The position numbers and the translations under genes were made by a program. A stretch of 64,000 nucleotides of DNA from Coprinellus micaceus (taxonomy: Eukaryota > Basidiomycota > Agaricomycetes > Agaricales > Psathyrellaceae), in the NCBI GenBank assembly GCA_951394405.1, contig OX596344.1, positions 434,001 through 498,000 of the forward strand, in the 5' to 3' direction. Under the pieces are notes generated by a model. The model made no database searches and was not told the DNA's origin. It saw only the letters and a program-made list of their open reading frames with translations. Below are positions 35,739 to 47,224 of this stretch, piece after piece; positions within the stretch are counted from its first letter, which is position 1, and every line of letters starts with the position of its first letter.

Positions 35739-36560
35739 GGGCAGCCGTTGATCGCCATGCTGGCTGCTACGGGACCTGCCGGCAGATCAAAGTCCGACCA
35801 TCTGGCGGGTCTCCACACAGACAGCGGGTTGTACGTCTTCCTCTCGCTGTACCAAGGTGCTAGGGTGCCAAACTGTACCGGCTATACCAACGTTTAGCCC
35901 AATCGCCCGCAACCTCACCATAGTTCATGTGTCCCCTCTGTCACCATAGGCCAAGCCCGTGCGGCACTCTAAATGAACCGGCCTTTCCCGATCGGGCGCT
36001 CATCCCAACCATCATCTGTATTCTACGGTTCCACTGAACCGCGGGCCAGCATCTACGCCGGGGAGGCTCAGTTTGGCGGGGGTCTTAAGACGGGGGCGTA
36101 AGCCAAGCTCAACCGACCCTACACCAAATACGCCCTTGCCGTAACCCTGAACTGCTCGTGCAAGTTCAATCGAACTCTAAGGAGTCGTCGTCTCGTTCTG
36201 CGGTGTCGACCTCGACCCCGATGGCATACGGGTGTGTTCTACCGAACGCTTCACTTTCTCTGACGGTTCGTTGAAACCCTAGCTCGCCAGCTTCAGCTTG
36301 CTCACCCGAGTGCTGGTGGTTTAGGCCAACCGTGCTTTTGGTCGCAGAAGCATCCATCAACTCGGGAACCGTTCAATGGGTTCGTATGAACTCCCTGCCC
36401 CCTTTCCGGCGGTTTCATGATTGAAACAAACTGTGTCAAATTGGCGGTAGTTTGCCTCGACTCTAGATCCACATTCTTCGGTTCGTCACAACTCCCTCTC
36501 CCGAGCCGTCCGACGTTCAGCAAGGACATCCGGCTCGGTCTTGGTCGGACCTCGTATCTC
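35739..36560. other. Gene-free stretch rich in GAACC/GGTTC words
   Basis: Unrelated to copy A beyond the edge of the repeat. Words such as TGAACCG, AACCGC and CGGTTC recur irregularly every few tens of bases and lead into the ordered satellite to the right. No gene is supported. Confidence 0.4.
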
Positions 36561-37990
36561 CAACTGCGGTTCTTCTGAACGGCGACGTCGCTCGCACCAT
36601 CCAAACTCCTTTACGCGCACGCCGTGGTTGATCTGGACCCGGACATCTCCGCCACCTTTCACCCGTGGGGAGTCCAGTACAACTCGTCCCCCAGTTAGAC
36701 CGCCTTTCCTCGACCCCAGGCTCAGGTGAACCATCCACCCCGTTTCGACGATTCACTTCAACCGCGCATCACCCGCCTCTGCTCCATCTCCAGGGCTCGG
36801 TCGAACTCGATCCAGCATACTCGCGGTTCGACTGAATCGTCCACCCTGTTCGACGATCTATTTCAACCGCGCATCCCCTTCCTCAAACCTCCGTCGCGGT
36901 TCATTCAGACCCGTGTTCCTGGACCCCAGGTTGAGGTGAACCGTCCTCCTGCTTCAACAATCCTTCCCTACCGCAAATCCCTGGGCTCTCCTCCCCCGCC
37001 AGGGCTCGGTCGAACTCGATCCAGCACATTCGCGGTTCGCCTGAACCGTCCACCTTGTTCGACGATCTATTTCAACCGCGCACCCCTCTCCCCGAGCCTC
37101 CACCACGGTTCATTCAGACCGCCTCTCCTCGACCCCAGGTTGAGGTGAACCGTCCTCCTGCTTCGACGATCCTTCCCTACCGCAAATCCCTGGGCTCTCC
37201 TCCCCCGCCAGGGCTTGACCGAACTCGATCCAGCACATTCGCGGTTCGACTGAATCGTCCACCCCGTTCGACGATCTATTTCAACCGTGCATCCCCTTCC
37301 TCGAACCTCCACCACGGTTCATTCAGACCGCCTCTCCTCGACCCCAGGTTGAGGTGAACCGTCCTCCTGCTTCAACAATCCTTCCCTACCGCAAATCCCT
37401 GGGCTCCCCCCCCCTCGACCGAACTCGATCCAGCACACTCGCGGTTCGCCTGAACCGTCCACCCTGTTCGACGATCTATTTCAACCGCGCATCGCCTTCC
37501 TCGAGCCTCCACCACGGTTCATTCAGACCGCCTCTCCTCGACCCCAGGTTGAGGTGAACCGTCCTCCTGCTTCAACAATCCTTCCCTACCGCAAATCCCT
37601 GGGCTCCCCCCCCCTCGACCGAACTCGATCCAGCACACTCGCGGTTCGCCTGAACCGTCCACCCTGTTCGACGATCTATTTCAACCGTGCATCCCCTTCC
37701 TCGAACCTCCACCACGGTCCATTCAGACCCGTGTTCCTTGACCCCAGGTTTAGGTGGACCGTCGCGTAACTTCGAAGATCCATTCCAACCGCGAATCCCT
37801 GGCTCTCCTCCCCCGCCAGGGCTCGACCGAACTCGATCCAGCACATTCGCGGTTCGACTGAATTGTTCACAACATATTTCAACTGCGCATCCCCAGGAAT
37901 CACCTCGACGCGCCTCCCTCGACTCCAGGTTCAGTTGAACCGTTCAGCCCGTTCGGATCTAATTCAACCATACATCCCACACTTTTCTCC
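36560..37990. repeat. Tandem satellite, about 200-209-bp units
   Basis: The phrase GACCCCAGGTTGAGGTGAAC, or a close variant, starts near 36,715, 36,922, 37,131, 37,340, 37,540 and 37,740, so at least six head-to-tail units are present. Neighbouring units near 37,340 and 37,540 are almost identical and the outer ones are more diverged. Each unit has an internal CGGTTC...GAACCG inverse pair. An open frame of about 67-100 codons in each unit ends at the same TGA in GGTTGAGGTGA, so it is a by-product of the repeat rather than a gene. Less ordered relatives of the motif extend to about 38,620. Confidence 0.85.
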
Positions 37991-39163
37991 ATCGCGAAAG
38001 CTCGTCCGAGCTCTATTCAATAGCATCGCAATTCAATTCAACTCTCTTTCAGGCATAGGTCTCTATCTGGACTTCGCTTTTCCATTGCATTAGAGAGGCA
38101 AGTGTTATTTAAGCGGTGAGCACCCAGGACAATTGCCTCATCAATTAATTTCGTAACCTTCCTTCGCTTTCTCTCAATTTAGCTAAACCCGGGACCACTC
38201 CGCCGGCGAGCGCGTCGTCATTAGTTCAAACCGCCATTGACAGACACGGAGCTCGGCGGAACCCTGGAGGAAGCGGCCAGGGTTCGAACGAACGGCGTAT
38301 CGCGACATTTGGCGACGGTCTCCCGGTTCAAGTCGACTCTCGTTTCAATGCCTCAGTTTGTTGTAACCCTCCTTCGCTTTCCCTTGGTTCAGCCGAACCG
38401 CAGGCGCTGGCGCAAGTCCAGCACATCCCGGTTAGTTCAAGTGGCTCGTGTGTATCACCCGGCTCGGCAGGACCCTGGACGAGCTGCCCAGGGTCTGAAT
38501 GAACGATGCATCACAACAATTGGCCACGGTTTGTTGGTTCAACTCGACCCCTCCTCACCACCCCGGTCCATTGTAATCCTCCTTTGCTTTCCCCCGATTT
38601 ATCTGAACCGCCCTCACGTTTGACTCGGGATCCAATGGCCTATTTTGACCGGGTCATCCCCAGGGAACGTATTACCAGAGGCTCCGCCGCGCCCTCCCCA
38701 ACGTTGGTGGGCGCATACCCTCCTGGATGGTCGTATAGATCTGGGCGAGGTGGTCAGGGTCGAGATAACATGTGAGCGTATTGTTTAGGCGGGGCCAGAC
38801 GAGCGAGTTGATGGATGCGCTGGGAGCGACGAGAATATCTTCACGAATGTGTACAATTACCAGCCTGATCCATCCCCACTGTCCATATATTGCTCTTGTA
38901 CGTATTCGTTCACTTCTCACTACACCATGAGACCTCATTCACGTATCTCTAACCACCTCCATTCTGCCCACCTCCTCCGTCTCATCTTCTTCATCGCTCC
39001 CACTCCCTTGATCCTGGGTCTCGTCGTCGTGTGCTTCCATTGGGGTGTCTTCCCTTCTCATTACCGTCACCTCCCCCTCCTCCACTTTGACCACCTTAAC
39101 ATCCCCTACTCCGACGATTCCCTGTTATTAACTTCAGGTTCTAGTTATCTCGAGAAGGCGACT
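37990..39163. other. Transition from satellite to gene cluster; one possible gene fragment
   Basis: The satellite motif fades by 38,620. On the minus strand 38,880-38,672 is open and protein-like (INSLVWPRLNNTLTCYLDPD, then HLAQIYTTIQEGMRPP) but has no start or recognised domain, so it may be the 3' end of a truncated gene. Nothing is supported from 38,900 to 39,163. If the gene cluster to the right is a transposon, its left end should lie hereabouts. Confidence 0.3.
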
Positions 39164-39637
39164 CTAGAGACTCACATTTTTCTGCAGCCAGAGCAGGATA
39201 TCGACCCTATCCCAGACATGGATGAGCCCCGCCCGAATTCGAGTTATCTTCTCCGTGTTGCTTTTGTTGGTGGCTTCAAGGTCTTCGCATCTCTTCCTCT
39301 CCCTTTCGTATAGCTCGATAATAGCCCCCAATCGCGTCTGTGTTTTCTCCCCGTCATACGCCATCCTAGCCATTCGTTCCTCCATCGTCGAGAGCCTGGC
39401 GTTCGTCTCTTCGAGCTTTGACAATATAGCGTTGAACGCGTTGTCGAGCCCCGTCCCGACGGTGCCTGAGGCGGGAGTAGCCATCCCGGTCATCCGTTCC
39501 TTCATCGCCGTGACCTTGATGCTCGTCTCCTCGAGCTTTACGTTCGTCTCTTCGAGCTTTGACATTATAGCGGTTAAGACATTGTCGAGACTCGCCCCGA
39601 CGGTGATCGGAGCGGTGGTCGTCGCGCAGCTTGACAT
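39164..39637 (-). CDS. Small coiled-coil protein with internal duplication, 157 aa
   Basis: Single-exon frame from the ATG at 39,637. A motif of about 25 residues occurs twice: LDNVLTAIMSKLEETNVKLE near residues 17-40 and LDNAFNAILSKLEETNARLS near 64-90. It is followed by heptad-like sequence (MEERMARM) and a charged helix to about residue 130. The regular E/L/K pattern predicts a parallel coiled coil. No enzyme motif, signal peptide or membrane segment is seen. It is the outermost member of the minus-strand series left of the KDZ transposase. Function is unknown; it could be a scaffold or DNA-bridging protein of the element or an unrelated host gene. Confidence 0.6.
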   Translation of the reverse strand: MSSCATTTAPITVGASLDNVLTAIMSKLEETNVKLEETSIKVTAMKERMTGMATPASGTVGTGLDNAFNAILSKLEETNARLSTMEERMARMAYDGEKTQTRLGAIIELYERERKRCEDLEATNKSNTEKITRIRAGLIHVWDRVDILLWLQKNVSL

Positions 39638-41692
39638 GGGTGGTATCCGATGAGGGGCAGGTCCCGTTATGAGGTGCTTCGAAAGGGTGATGGTGGGTAG
39701 GGGGTCAACGAGAATTGTTTAGACTGCAGATAAGGGAGAAGGTGGCGCGAAGGGAGGGAGAAAAAGGGCTGTGACTACGAAGTGGCAAGATAAATCTTGT
39801 GAGATGCAGAGGTTAAAAAGAATGTTCTTGATATGCAATCATCTCTGCATTTGTCATCTTTGCTCGCGAGATACCCCTTGCGGTTAATTGGTGAATGAAC
39901 TTCATTCCGAAACAACCTGAGATGCATTCTCGTATCCAGAATCTCTAGAGACAACGGTAATAAAATTCGATGTCACCCCCCCTCTCGTCTCCCCCCTTCA
40001 GGTCCATCAAAATACAGATATGAGCTAATCTACCAAGGCGCCTACTCCTCGTTCCCTTTGCCCGCCTCCCCTTCAGGCTCGGTCAAGTCACTCTCGCCGT
40101 CGAAGGCGGCCCACCACGCGGCTTCTTCTTTCGTCCGCCTTTCCCGGTTGGAGATCTCATACCCATCGAATGAGTCGTCGGAGTCGTAGACCTGACGTCC
40201 GTTCACAGACCCCTCTAAGTTGTCGGGGTCGCCTAACCCCCCACCAGCCACCTCTACATCCCCTTTTTCGCCCTCGTTCAACGGGGGTTCATCGTTCTCG
40301 TCATCGCTCCACGACTCGCTGCCCTCGTTTGCTGACCCCTCACAGTCGCTCGAGTCGATCAGGTATACCTTTACCCCGTTCTCGATCACCTCTCGCAGCG
40401 GTTTCGGACCCTCCCCAGTCGCAGCCACGATCGCCTCGGCCTCCTCCTGCTTGACGAGGACGGGTGGCAAGTGCTGCGGCTCGTGCAGCTCCTGCTTGAC
40501 TCTGGCGAGCCGCGCAGCCACTCCGGACGCGTTTGGTGGTGGTGGCTGTTGATCAACGTCCATCGGTTGAATGCGATCGTCGTCCTGGAGGGCCCCCATC
40601 TCGTCGTCGAGGATCATGGGCACAGCATCTTGGTCGGCCACCTGATTCTCCTCCTCCTCGAGAGCCCGAGTAATCGCTCCAAACTTGGGTGGTTTTTCTT
40701 GGTCTTCTTGGCCGAAGGGGTCCTTCTCCACCGGGCCATGAAGGTCGTCGATCTCTAGGTACTCCAAGGGGGCTCTTGGCTTGGGCTTCACCGCGGCTTT
40801 CGGTTGTTTCGGTGCCTGGGTTAGTTGCGCTCGTCTGCGAGCCTTCCTCTCCTTCCAGAAATTCTGAATGAAGAGTGGCGCCTTCGATAGGTCGTTGAGC
40901 TTGCCCTCCCGGTTGTATTTGAACGCAGAGTCGAGGTTGTCGATGCCGAATCCGACCGATGAGAGTACAGCGATTACGATGGCACGCGTCCGAGGGTCGA
41001 AGGGATTCCCGATGCACTCGGCGACACCTGTTAAGGGGGAGATGAGGGGAGGTATGGTCTTCCAAATGACGAAGTCGAAAATCGCCTCCTCGAGGTCACA
41101 TCCACAATGCAGGTATCGCCTTCCGTTATGGAGGCGGAAGAACTGCAGTAGCTGCGCTTCTGAAAGACCTCCAATCCGGGTCGGCATCCTTTTGGGATTG
41201 GGTGCTGAGCCGACGCGTTTGGGATACGGATGGCAATTCCTCAATGTAATCCACCAGTCCTCGTCTTCGCCCAGTTGGTCCGGCACCACCACCTCGTGGG
41301 AAGGCTTGAGAGGGACTCCAGTAACCCCGTATTTCCTGATGTTGTCGAGGCTCGCCGACTCGTCGTTGATCGTCGATGTCCGGTCGGAAATGGTATGTCG
41401 ATGGCAGCGAGTCAGCTTGGTAGAGTGTATGAAGACGATGAGAACTGAGAGGCGGCTCATCGCCCCAATCTCAGGGCAACTGTGCCTAAATCGCCTGATG
41501 CGGGTTAACAGCCCTGTAGGGATTGGCAAACCTTGTGCGATATGATTGTATAGCGCAACCCATTCAAGATCTTCCAGTGATGTTAGCAATAGCGCGAAAA
41601 GGCTGGAGAAACCGATGAGCTTACTGGACAGGTTCTCAAGGTCCTCGTCGTCCTCATCCACTAGTTACTGCTATCTCTGAGATCATTTCATA

Positions 41693-44600
41693 AGCAAGTG
41701 ACCTGATTTAAGGCGGACATTGCTTAGGCCTTTTGATTTTAAAATCAGACATTTGGACTGACTAAATCAAAAATGAAAATCATGCTGGTTATTATTTAAA
41801 TCACTGCCTCTGGCTTGCCAGATCAGGGTTAAATCACACATTGGGTAGGCAAGATCACACATTCAGAATACCAAATCATATCTGTAGAATTCTGAATCAC
41901 ACATTCACCATTCCAAATCACATATTTGGTTTGTGAAATCATGCACTTGGGTAGCAAAATCAATTCATTCAGCATACCAAATCATGCATTCAACTAGCAA
42001 GCTGCAAAATCACAGCTTCAGCATTCCAAATCACATATTTGGCCATTCAAACCATGCACCTGGCTGGCAAAATCAAACATTGGGTCACTGAAATCATACA
42101 TCAGATAACCAAAATCACATATTGGCCTGGTGAAATCACACATCAGCTTGCCAAATCACACATGGGATGACCAAAATCATACATTCAGTTGCTGAAATCA
42201 TATATTGGCCTGCTGAAATCACACATTGGCTTGTCAAATCACCCATTGGCTTGCCGAAATCATGCATTGGATGACTGAAATCACACATTGGCTTGCCGAA
42301 ATCACACATCCAGTTGCTGAAATCATGGATTGGGTGACTGAAATCACCCACTGGGCTGCCAAAATCACTGTTTCATAATCAAATCAAAGATGCCAAATTT
42401 GAAATCACCCTTTCAACCATCAAATCAGAAATCTTGAATTTCAAATCACTATTTCAAATTGTGAAATCATAGTCTTTCTGAGCAAAATCTTGACATGCAG
42501 GATTGAAATCGCACTTGGTAAAACAAAAATCATCCATTTATTCCACAAAATCACTCTTTTACTAATTCAAATCAATGTTTTGGTCTCTAAATCACAGTCT
42601 TTTTGTTTTGTTTTCTTAATTTCTTCAAAACTGCTTTTTTGTGTCCCACCCACATGAATAGATACCACTCTTGAATCAAACATACTCACTTCCTTGATTC
42701 TCATCATCCATGGATCCAGTCACCAATTCATTTATTTCATTTTCTCTGAAAACAGAATCTGACTTTGATTTGTACATTGGAACCTCTCAAACCTAATCAA
42801 GTGGTCAGTCTGGGTTCCATGTACCACATACTTTGCTTAGTACAAATGGTTGAATACTGTTTTGTTTGGAAGCACTACAATTGACTTTAATGGCTAATAA
42901 TATGATTTTGGATGATGAACATTGATTTCCAAACATATGTTAGGTCAAATCTGTGCTTATTCCATGCAAGCAAATAGCATGAATCACCCATTTGAGTCTT
43001 GTTTGTCCAAGAGAGCAAATATTTCAGTATTTGCTCAATTGTGGTGGCTGTGTAGGTTCCCACGCTTTATCAAACCCATATTTGGATACGCACAACAATT
43101 CCATACCACTCACAAAGAAACAGCTAAGGAAATGGGGCAGTCAATCCAAAGATATAGCAGAAATGGTCCTTTGGAAACCAGCAGTTCTCAAACTGCAATA
43201 ACATCCAATCTTGTTGTCTACTCTAACTGGTGTTGCTTCTGTATCTTTCCCATATCTTATCTGTTTTCCTTGGGAGTTTTTGTGTTCTAAATCATTTTTG
43301 AATCTGATTCTCACCAACATGGTTGATTTCCCACACATGTCACTGGAGTGATCAAATCAACACCTTCATAACATTATGAAATCTGAGTGCGGTTCCAATG
43401 CTTATATTAAACGTCCATGCTTTCAATGTATGTGTAGATAGCTTGTCCATACTGGCATGTTTTACATGCATGTTAATAAACCAAAAGGTGAGAAAATTGC
43501 ATTGGAATCATGAGCATTACAATGAAAACCAACAAGTTCAGCTTTTTTAGTATGTATATTTAGAAGGTGAGAAACACATGCTACACCCAATCACAGCAAG
43601 AGATAACTGCTGTACCCAAAGGAAGGCTGCCATCCAAATCAAGGTGAATCAAAGTCAAATGTAACATCATCACTTGGTTTCTCCTGTGACATTTTCCACA
43701 ATTAACCTTTGATTTAGATGTAATGTCACTATTTTATGTCTGTATTCTAACATCAAGATATTTGCATATGATTTTCATGGAAAAGTGTGATTTGACAGAC
43801 ACAAACATTGATTTTAGCATTATGATTACCATTGTGGCAATTGCAGTTCAGAAGAAGATTTGATATTAATCAACAGTGATTTTTGTTTTACCAAGTGCGA
43901 TTTCAATCCTGCATGTCAAGATTTTGCTCAGAAAGACTATGATTTCACAATTTGAAATAGTGATTTGAAATTCAAGATTTCTGATTTGATGGTTGAAAGG
44001 GTGATTTCAAATTTGGCATCTTTGATTTGATTATGAAACAGTGATTTTGGCAGCCCAGTGGGTGATTTCAGTCACCCAATCCATGATTTCAGCAACTGGA
44101 TGTGTGATTTCGGCAAGCCAATGTGTGATTTCAGCAGGCCAATATATGATTTCAGTCATCCAATGCATGATTTCGGCAAGCCAATGGGTGATTTGACAAG
44201 CCAATGTGTGATTTCAGCAGGCCAATATATGATTTCAGTCATCCAATGCATGATTTCGGCAAGCCAATGGGTGATTTGACAAGCCAATGTGTGATTTCAG
44301 CAGGCCAATATATGATTTCAGCAACTGAATGTATGATTTTGGTCATCCCATGTGTGATTTGGCAAGCTGATGTGTGATTTCACCAGGCCAATATGTGATT
44401 TTGGTTATCTGATGTATGATTTCAGTGACCCAATGTTTGATTTTGCCAGCCAGGTGCATGGTTTGAATGGCCAAATATGTGATTTGGAATGCTGAAGCTG
44501 TGATTTTGCAGCTTGCTAGTTGAATGCATGATTTGGTATGCTGAATGAATTGATTTTGCTACCCAAGTGCATGATTTCACAAACCAAATATGTGATTTGG

Positions 44601-44820
44601 AATGGTGAATGTGTGATTCAGAATTCTACAGATATGATTTGGTATTCTGAATGTGTGATCTTGCCTACCCAATGTGTGATTTAACCCTGATCTGGCAAGC
44701 CAGAGGCAGTGATTTAAATAATAACCAGCATGATTTTCATTTTTGATTTAGTCAGTCCAAATGTCTGATTTTAAAATCAAAAGGCCTAAGCAATGTCCGC
44801 CTTAAATCAGGTCACTTGCT
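41693..44820. mobile_element. 3.1-kb foldback element with very long inverted arms and TA flanks
   Basis: The left arm 41,690-42,532 and right arm 43,877-44,823 are inverse copies that look virtually identical, apart from one 104-bp block present twice in the right arm. The ends read AGCAAGTGACCTGATTTAAG on opposite strands, and TA lies just outside each end, as for Tc1/mariner-type insertion. The arms are AT-rich and built from degenerate units of about 20-30 bp around AAATCACACATTGGC. The 1.3-kb centre (42,533-43,876) is AT-rich with no transposase; its longest frame (42,922-43,290) is unremarkable. It is therefore non-autonomous. Confidence 0.9.
44117..44326. repeat. 104-bp tandem duplication inside the right foldback arm
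   Basis: The block containing GATTTCGGCAAGCCAATGGG and TATGATTTCAGTCATCCAAT occurs twice in a row here and once in the left arm. This accounts for the length difference between the arms (947 against 843 bases). The exact boundaries are uncertain by a few bases because the surrounding units are themselves similar. Confidence 0.7.
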
Positions 44821-46519
44821 TATAAAGTTGATTATAGTAGCAGTAACCACTCCCTCATCCGCCGGTCTCATCACTCGGACTGAGATCGGTTGTGCCGCCT
44901 CAGCTCCATTCACAATCCTATACTGCGTCTCCTCTCCCCATACCGTCACCACGTCCCTAGCTGCCCTTCCCGGTTTGAATTCGCCTTCGTCGTCATTCTC
45001 CATCTCCTGCGAGGGGATCCCCTCTTGTACGTCCCCGTCTCCCCCCTCCTCCTCCTCCGCTTGGGCTTTGGCATCCCCATCTCCAAGCTGCTTCCCTGCT
45101 CCTTCTGCCTCCGCTTGGACCTTTGACTGCTTTTCCTGGGACTCGGTTCGTGTTTCAACCTTCCTTTTTTTGCCGGAGTTCGCTGGCTCTGCGATCAGCC
45201 CCTGGTCTTTCTGCGTGCTCCCCGGCTGTCGCTTGCGCTTCCTGGACTGGGTCGAGGCTTCTGGCTTGGGATTGGTCCCGGGTTTGGCGGTTCGTTTGCG
45301 ACCCGTAGCTGCCTTTGGTGCGCCCCTTGGGCGGTCGCTCGCCCCCGCCATCGCATCCAACATCGCCTGCTTCTCTTGGATTGTCTTGCCGATGGTGTGG
45401 AGAGCCGCTTCGTCCTTGACGGTGGCTAATGCCATTCCCGACTCTTCGTGGGCCATGACGTCTGCACCTAAAGTTTGGTCACTGATATTAGCGAAGGCAT
45501 GCCACTAGAATAAATATCCGTACCGAACGTGTTGGGACCTGGTTCTATTTCATCTTTGAGCTGGGCAGTGAGCTGAAGTCGGACACCGCTAGCTGCTGAG
45601 GCGTTGATGAATGAGTTCTATGGACTGTGTACAGGACGTTGGCCGGCTTACCATGATGGGGAGGATTCGAGTTCTGGGGGTGAGAGTTACGAGAGGCTAC
45701 CATTCCGGGACCGAGATCGGTTGTAGCCTCTTCTTGCTTCACCTTTTTCTTGATAATGGGACGTGGGAGAGGACGAGTGCATGCGGTAGAACCACCAGCG
45801 ACCGAATTTGGGGCGGGGGGGGAGCGCTCGGTTGGGCCGTTGGGCCAGCGATGAGCCGTTTCTGAGCGACTGGGGAAGCGACCGCCGATCGCGTCGACGC
45901 AAGCGTTGAAGGGAGTTGAGTCTCAAGAGGAGCTGTGGCGGGAGGAGGGACGAGAACCTTTGCCGAACTGGTGGTTGTCTCGGGGAGTCGATTCTGAGAG
46001 GCAGGAACTCCGGACGTGGCGTTAGACAATGTTGGGATCGCCTTGAAATCGGGCTGTGTATGAGGAGGGGCAGCGCCAGCGGGACCCCGCATATGCTCTA
46101 CGAAGCTTATGGTCGCCTCGATGGGGCTATTCTGGTGTGCTGCTGGTATGGCTGACGTCCTCGGGGGCAGATGGGTCTGAGAGGGAGCTGGAGCTGGGAG
46201 AGATCGAGTAACCTTTGTCGGCCCCGTATTCACCTCGATAGGCCTATCGAGTTGTTGATGGATTCGTCGGACAGTGTTCGCAGTGTGATGTAAAGTCTCG
46301 AGAAGAGACGATACGGCACCGGGCGTAGCGCCACTGGTGGAGGTAGAGCCAACCAACAGGGTGTCAATACTGGTGGAGGTCGTGGATGGCCTTGGGGGGA
46401 CGGGTTCGGTGGGCGACGCCTTCGAGATTCCAGCAGGACGTATCTGTATCCTCAACCCAGTTGACGAGGGAGTCCTGAAGGGATTCTCCCCCATCACGAC
46501 AGCGACCTGAGCGGCAGGC

Positions 46520-46900
46520 TTCGTTAACCCAGGCGGAGCTGAGGATCCCTCGGTGGACCCTCCACTGGCGCGAGGGGGGATCGTGCCTCCTGGTTTCGTC
46601 AGTCCAGGCGAAGCCTTAGAGGCGAGGTTCGTTAACCCAGGCGGAGCTGAGGGTCCATCGGTGGAGCCTCCACTGGCGCGAGGGGGGATCGTGCCTCCCG
46701 GTTTCGTCAGTCCAGGCGGGGCTTGAGCGGTGGGCTTCGTTAACGCAGGCGGAGCTGAGGGACCTTCGATGGAGCCTCCACTGGTACGAGGCGCGATCCC
46801 GCCTCCTGGCTTCGTCAATCCAGGCGGGACTTGAGCGGTGGGTTTCGTCAACCCAGGCGGAGCTGAGGGCACATCGGTAGACCCTCCAGGCCTCACTAGT
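46520..46900 (-). repeat. Coding tandem repeat, 108-bp units
   Basis: About four units within the Pro-rich exon. Each encodes 36 residues containing SAPPGLTKP, a second PGLTKPGG and a PPRASGGS-type linker. The middle two differ at few bases, which points to recent unit exchange. Confidence 0.8.
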
Positions 46901-47224
46901 CCGGGAGGGACTGAGGGCGCCTCTGCGGACCCGTTGGTCGGGGGAGAGACATCAGGGCCCTCTCCCGAAGGTTGGGCAGCCGCCTCAAGAGCGCGGAAGT
47001 GAGCGAGAGCCTTCGCGATCGTCTTGAGGTCGGAATCCAAGACCTTGATCTTCTTGGTGTAGGGAGTCTTGGCAGGCCCCGTCCGACCCTCCCTAGCAGC
47101 GACGATGTTGGCCCTCTCTGCTTGGACCGAGGCTTCATACGCAAGGATGTGGTCTGACACACCGTCGGTTAGAACACTCCCACCGGAAATTTGCACACTC
47201 ACTTATGGCTTCCCCCAAGGGCAT

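Larger units (their letters stand above)
40042..47224 (-). pseudogene. Large Pro-rich / acidic protein gene interrupted by a foldback element and a C-run frameshift
   Basis: Minus-strand exons by my model: 47,224-47,203 (start MPLGEAI), 47,153-45,652, 45,544-45,524, 45,467 to about 44,850, then 41,660-40,042. Introns 47,154-47,202, 45,545-45,651 and 45,468-45,523 have GT...AG ends. The second exon encodes Pro-rich 36-residue repeats (SAPPGLTKP and GGTIPPRASGG, about four copies). The next exon is basic and Glu/Lys-rich. The last carries a conserved-looking segment (RIGGLSEAQLLQFF, HCGCDLEEAIFDFVIW) and a long acidic C-terminus. A run of eight C near 45,815 forces a one-base frame change, and the last two exons do not join in phase, so the copy is probably broken or mis-assembled. 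The foldback element 41,693-44,820 sits in what would otherwise be an intron of about 60 nt. I do not recognise the family. Position suggests a KDZ-associated gene. Confidence 0.55.

Noticed and set aside
36726..37769. Open frames of 67-140 codons in the satellite as genes
   Set aside because: They repeat once per unit and stop at the same repeat position, so they are by-products of the tandem array.
40553..41065. Arg-rich 170-codon frame overlapping the last exon of the interrupted gene
   Set aside because: It is a shadow frame of the much longer and compositionally credible exon 40,042-41,660.
41700..44800. CRISPR-like array of short spaced repeats
   Set aside because: Units are degenerate, vary in length, have no unique spacers, and form two inverse arms of a transposable element in a eukaryote.
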